A DNA stretch of 8,230 bases from Treponema sp. (GTDB lineage Bacteria > Spirochaetota > Spirochaetia > Treponematales > Breznakiellaceae). A program made the translations under genes and the position numbers. The DNA lies in assembly GCA_031284195.1 (NCBI GenBank), contig JAITAI010000160.1:1-8230 (forward strand), written 5' to 3'. Below, piece after piece: positions 6,127 through 8,230 of the stretch. Positions within the stretch are counted from its first letter, which is position 1; each line of letters opens with the position of its first letter. A model generated the notes under the pieces. That model saw nothing but the letters and a program-made list of their open reading frames with translations, ran no database searches and was not told where the DNA came from.

Positions 6127-6406
6127 AATTCCCTTCTAAGCCGGACTAATTCTGTTCAGAGCCCTGATAGTTCCCTTCTGAGCCGAATGAGTGCTGCTCA
6201 GAATCCCGGCAATTCCCTTCTAAGCCGGACTAATTCTGCTCAGAGCCCTGATAGTTCCTCTTCGAGCCGAATGAGTTCTGCTCAGAACCCCGATAATTCC
6301 CTTCTGCGCCGAATTAATCCTGTTCAGAGCCCCGATAGTTCCTTCTCCGAGCCGAATGAGTTCTGCCCAGAATCCCGGTAATTCCTCTCTGAGCGGAATT
6401 AATCTG
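6127..6406. repeat. tandem array of a 42-base unit, about 6.7 copies
   Basis: Units lie at 6127-6168, 6169-6210, 6211-6252, 6253-6294, 6295-6336, 6337-6379 (43 bases) and a partial at 6380-6406. Odd and even units differ, giving an 84-base higher-order repeat: units 1 and 3 differ at one base, and odd units begin AATTCC while even units begin AGTTCC. Unit 2 contains an 8-base inverted repeat, TTCTGAGC/GCTCAGAA; the others keep weaker versions. Both strands are open in one frame over much of the array, encoding 14-residue repeats. There is no supported start or ribosome-binding site, and the 43-base sixth unit shifts the frame, so the array is better read as non-coding. Confidence 0.85.
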
Positions 6407-6506
6407 TTTCTCCATCTGTGAATTACTGGGGCTTGGGAGGACATTCGGCGAGGACGAAGCGGAAATACCACGGAAATACCGGCTGAACTTTCGATTTCCG
6501 GGCTTT

Positions 6507-6559
6507 TAACTCATATTACGCTCCATACGGAAAAAACGGCCTTTGCGTAACATGAGTTA
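6507..6559. repeat. palindromic element, copy 2, overlapping the pfp stop codon
   Basis: TAACTCATATTACGC (6507-6521) and GCGTAACATGAGTTA (6545-6559) are 15-base inverted arms with one mismatch around a 23-base loop. The last three bases of the right arm (6557-6559) are the pfp stop codon read on the minus strand, so the element begins exactly where pfp ends. A transcript from pfp would fold into a strong hairpin here. No U-run follows, so this is more likely RNA 3'-end protection or an inserted element than a classical intrinsic terminator. Confidence 0.75.
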
Positions 6560-8230
6560 TGTCCTTCTCTGCTGTTCTAATTCCAGAATCCGCGGAGGTC
6601 TGTCGCAGAGTTCCGGCGGGCCGAAGTACTGAATCCCTCCGGGAAAGAGGAAACTGGTGGTACAGGCCCAGATGTCCCGAACCGCGGCAAAGGCTTTAAA
6701 GGGTGGAGCTTCAAGGTCCACCAGGGCCTTCTGGATCACCGGCTTCTGGGAACCGTGGCGCTGTTCCAGGTGCATCATCATGGTGAGAGGGGCCCCTCCA
6801 GGAAGCCATTCCTCTGCAGGAGCGGTCAGGTTTTTCACGCACGCCATATACCCGGTCAGCCCTGATGCGATGAGTACAAAGACGGTCAATCCCAGGGAAT
6901 ACCCGTAATTTGCATCGAAATTGCTGGGAAAGGCAGAACGGCCCTCATACCCAAAGAAGTGCCCCAAGGCGCTGAATTTCCCTGTATAAAGACCCTGCTG
7001 TTTTAAACGGCTAAGCCTCTTTTCCACCATCCCCATGAGGAGCTTCTCGGTTTCGATCCGGGAAACCTGGACATTGCCATGAGGGTCCCGATCCATGAGC
7101 AGTTCCCGGGCAATATCCCCGGGAAGGCTCTCTAGGAGTTTCTTGGCAGTGGGGGAAAGCTTTTTACCTAAAAAATCGAGATGATCCGTTACCTTGGGAA
7201 GGGCCGCCAATTCCGCTTCATAGGTAGCTAGGGTATCGTTAAGCTCGAGAATAAGCTGCTTCATCTCTGGGATGAATTCCACGAGTCCTTCGGGGATGAG
7301 GACCACCCCAAAGTGTTCTTTGTTTTCCCCTCGCTTAACCACGGAAGCGCAGATCTGGTCTACCACTTGACTCAAGGACCATTTTTTTACCGCCACTTCT
7401 TCAGAGATGAAACACACATTAGGATGGGTCTGGAGAGCACATTCCAGGGCGATGTGACTGGCAGAACGGCCCATGAGTTTGATGAAATGCCAGTATTTTT
7501 TTGCACTGTTCGCGTCCCGTTCGATATTGCCGATGAGTTCGCTATAGGTTTTTACCGCAGTATCAAACCCAAAAGAGGCGTGGATGTGTTCGTTCTTGAG
7601 GTCCCCATCAATAGTTTTTGGGCAGCCGATGACCTGTACCGGCGAGCCCTGGTCCAAAAAATACTCTGCCAAGAGCGCGGCGTTGGTGTTGGAATCATCC
7701 CCGCCAATGATAAGCACCGCATCAAGCTGGAGCTTCTTTGCGGTTTCCAGGGATGCGGCAAACTGTTCCGGGGTTTCAATCTTGGTCCGTCCTGACCCGA
7801 TCATATCAAACCCTCCGGTATTCCGGTAAGCGTCAATGATGGCGCCGGTCAGTTCCCGGGATTTGTTTTCGATGAGTCCACTGGGCCCCCTGAGAAAACC
7901 GTAGAGCCGGGACTGGGGGTTCCCTCGCTTGAGACCGTCATAGAGTCCTGCAATCACGTTATGCCCACCAGGCGCCTGTCCTCCTGAAAGGATGACCCCA
8001 ATGGTTAATTTCCGGCCTAGGGTTTCATGAGGTTTCCCTGTACTGGTTACGACATTTACCAGGGATTTGCCGTAGGTATGTTTGAATAGGGCTTTCAAAG
8101 CTGCCTGATCCGCAATGGATTCAGTGGGAGCGCCTGGGGAAAGGGCGATAGTGGTCAGTTCCTGGGATAAAACCCTGGGAAATTTGGGTTGGTACCTGTA
8201 ACGGGCTTGCTGCAGAGCGGATATTTCCAT
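6557..8230 (-). CDS. pfp: pyrophosphate-dependent phosphofructokinase (diphosphate--fructose-6-phosphate 1-phosphotransferase)
   Basis: This enzyme reversibly phosphorylates fructose-6-phosphate to fructose-1,6-bisphosphate using pyrophosphate instead of ATP, serving both glycolysis and gluconeogenesis in the cytoplasm. The 557 residues match the long clade found in spirochaetes and plants. Visible motifs are GGQAPGGHN (83-91), GSGR (145-148), GGDDSNT (176-182), PKTIDGDLK (204-212), MGRSASH (253-259), PEGL (312-315) and a GYEGRSAFPSNFD block near 430-440. Asp179 in GGDD and Lys205 in PKT replace the two glycines of ATP enzymes and mark pyrophosphate specificity. The ATG at 8228-8230 is the last codon in the window, so the ribosome-binding site, promoter and any further N-terminal extension cannot be seen; it is probably full length. 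Its stop codon lies inside a palindromic element. Confidence 0.95.
   Translation of the reverse strand: MEISALQQARYRYQPKFPRVLSQELTTIALSPGAPTESIADQAALKALFKHTYGKSLVNVVTSTGKPHETLGRKLTIGVILSGGQAPGGHNVIAGLYDGLKRGNPQSRLYGFLRGPSGLIENKSRELTGAIIDAYRNTGGFDMIGSGRTKIETPEQFAASLETAKKLQLDAVLIIGGDDSNTNAALLAEYFLDQGSPVQVIGCPKTIDGDLKNEHIHASFGFDTAVKTYSELIGNIERDANSAKKYWHFIKLMGRSASHIALECALQTHPNVCFISEEVAVKKWSLSQVVDQICASVVKRGENKEHFGVVLIPEGLVEFIPEMKQLILELNDTLATYEAELAALPKVTDHLDFLGKKLSPTAKKLLESLPGDIARELLMDRDPHGNVQVSRIETEKLLMGMVEKRLSRLKQQGLYTGKFSALGHFFGYEGRSAFPSNFDANYGYSLGLTVFVLIASGLTGYMACVKNLTAPAEEWLPGGAPLTMMMHLEQRHGSQKPVIQKALVDLEAPPFKAFAAVRDIWACTTSFLFPGGIQYFGPPELCDRPPRILELEQQRRT

Larger units (their letters stand above)
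5877..6556. other. long repeat-bearing intergenic region between pfp and the HAD-plsC operon
   Basis: This 680-base gap contains the operon promoter at its left end, two palindromic elements (6064-6115 and 6507-6559) and a 42-base tandem array between them (6127-6406). From 6460 to 6481 an 11-base unit, CGGAAATACC plus one base, occurs twice in tandem. The second copy can pair with ATTTCCG at 6494-6500 across a 16-base loop. The segment 5912-6063 shows nothing recognisable beyond an orphan Shine-Dalgarno-like word at 5981-5988 (minus strand) with no ATG, GTG or TTG in reach. No gene is supported. Confidence 0.65.

Noticed and set aside
6187..6381. Plus-strand reading frame with 14-residue repeats in the tandem array
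   Set aside because: No Shine-Dalgarno site, the first ATG falls inside the second repeat unit, and the 43-base unit breaks the frame; the open frame follows from a 42-base period.
6127..6406. CRISPR array
   Set aside because: The 42-base units are contiguous and similar throughout, with no unique spacers between conserved repeats, and no cas gene is present.
6220..6471. Minus-strand reading frame across the same array
   Set aside because: It is open for the same periodicity reason, matches no family I know, and has no convincing start signal.

Overview
This 8.2 kb stretch looks like chromosome from a spirochaete of the Treponema group. The basis is the long-form pyrophosphate-dependent phosphofructokinase and the style of the GlgC protein, plus a base composition near one-half G+C by eye. 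The assignment is an inference, of moderate confidence. Six protein genes are well supported, and a seventh may survive as a 3' tail at the left edge. About a quarter of the window (roughly 2.1 kb) has no recognisable gene, which is unusually loose for a bacterium.

Layout: 1-808 is mostly non-coding, with a possible gene tail at 1-68 and several degenerate short repeats. A DUF2804-family gene (809-1837, +) follows. It converges on glgC (1914-3185, -), and a hairpin that could terminate both lies between them. A 629-base gap (3186-3814) holds the glgC promoter and leader plus a possible decayed coding stretch. A pyrimidine 5'-nucleotidase-type HAD phosphatase (3815-4447, +) converges, with 13 bases between, on a two-gene minus-strand unit: an HAD-IA phosphatase (5226-5876) and plsC (4461-5213), 12 bases apart. 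The 680-base gap 5877-6556 carries the most striking structure in the window: a tandem array of about 6.7 copies of a 42-base unit, flanked by two copies of a 52-53 base imperfect palindrome. The second palindrome ends exactly on the stop codon of pfp (6557-8230, -), whose start codon is the last three bases of the window.

Function: glgC makes ADP-glucose for glycogen, pfp is the PPi-linked glycolytic/gluconeogenic step, and plsC makes phosphatidate for membrane lipid. The two HAD enzymes are probably small-molecule phosphatases. This is housekeeping carbon and lipid metabolism. I see no phage, toxin, CRISPR or transposase gene. The unusual content lies in the non-coding DNA and in the translation starts: three of the five genes whose upstream sequence is visible have starts boxed in by in-frame stops, no Shine-Dalgarno sequence, and a -10-like box 6-7 bases before the start codon, which suggests leaderless mRNAs. 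glgC and the internal operon gene plsC instead have good Shine-Dalgarno sites.
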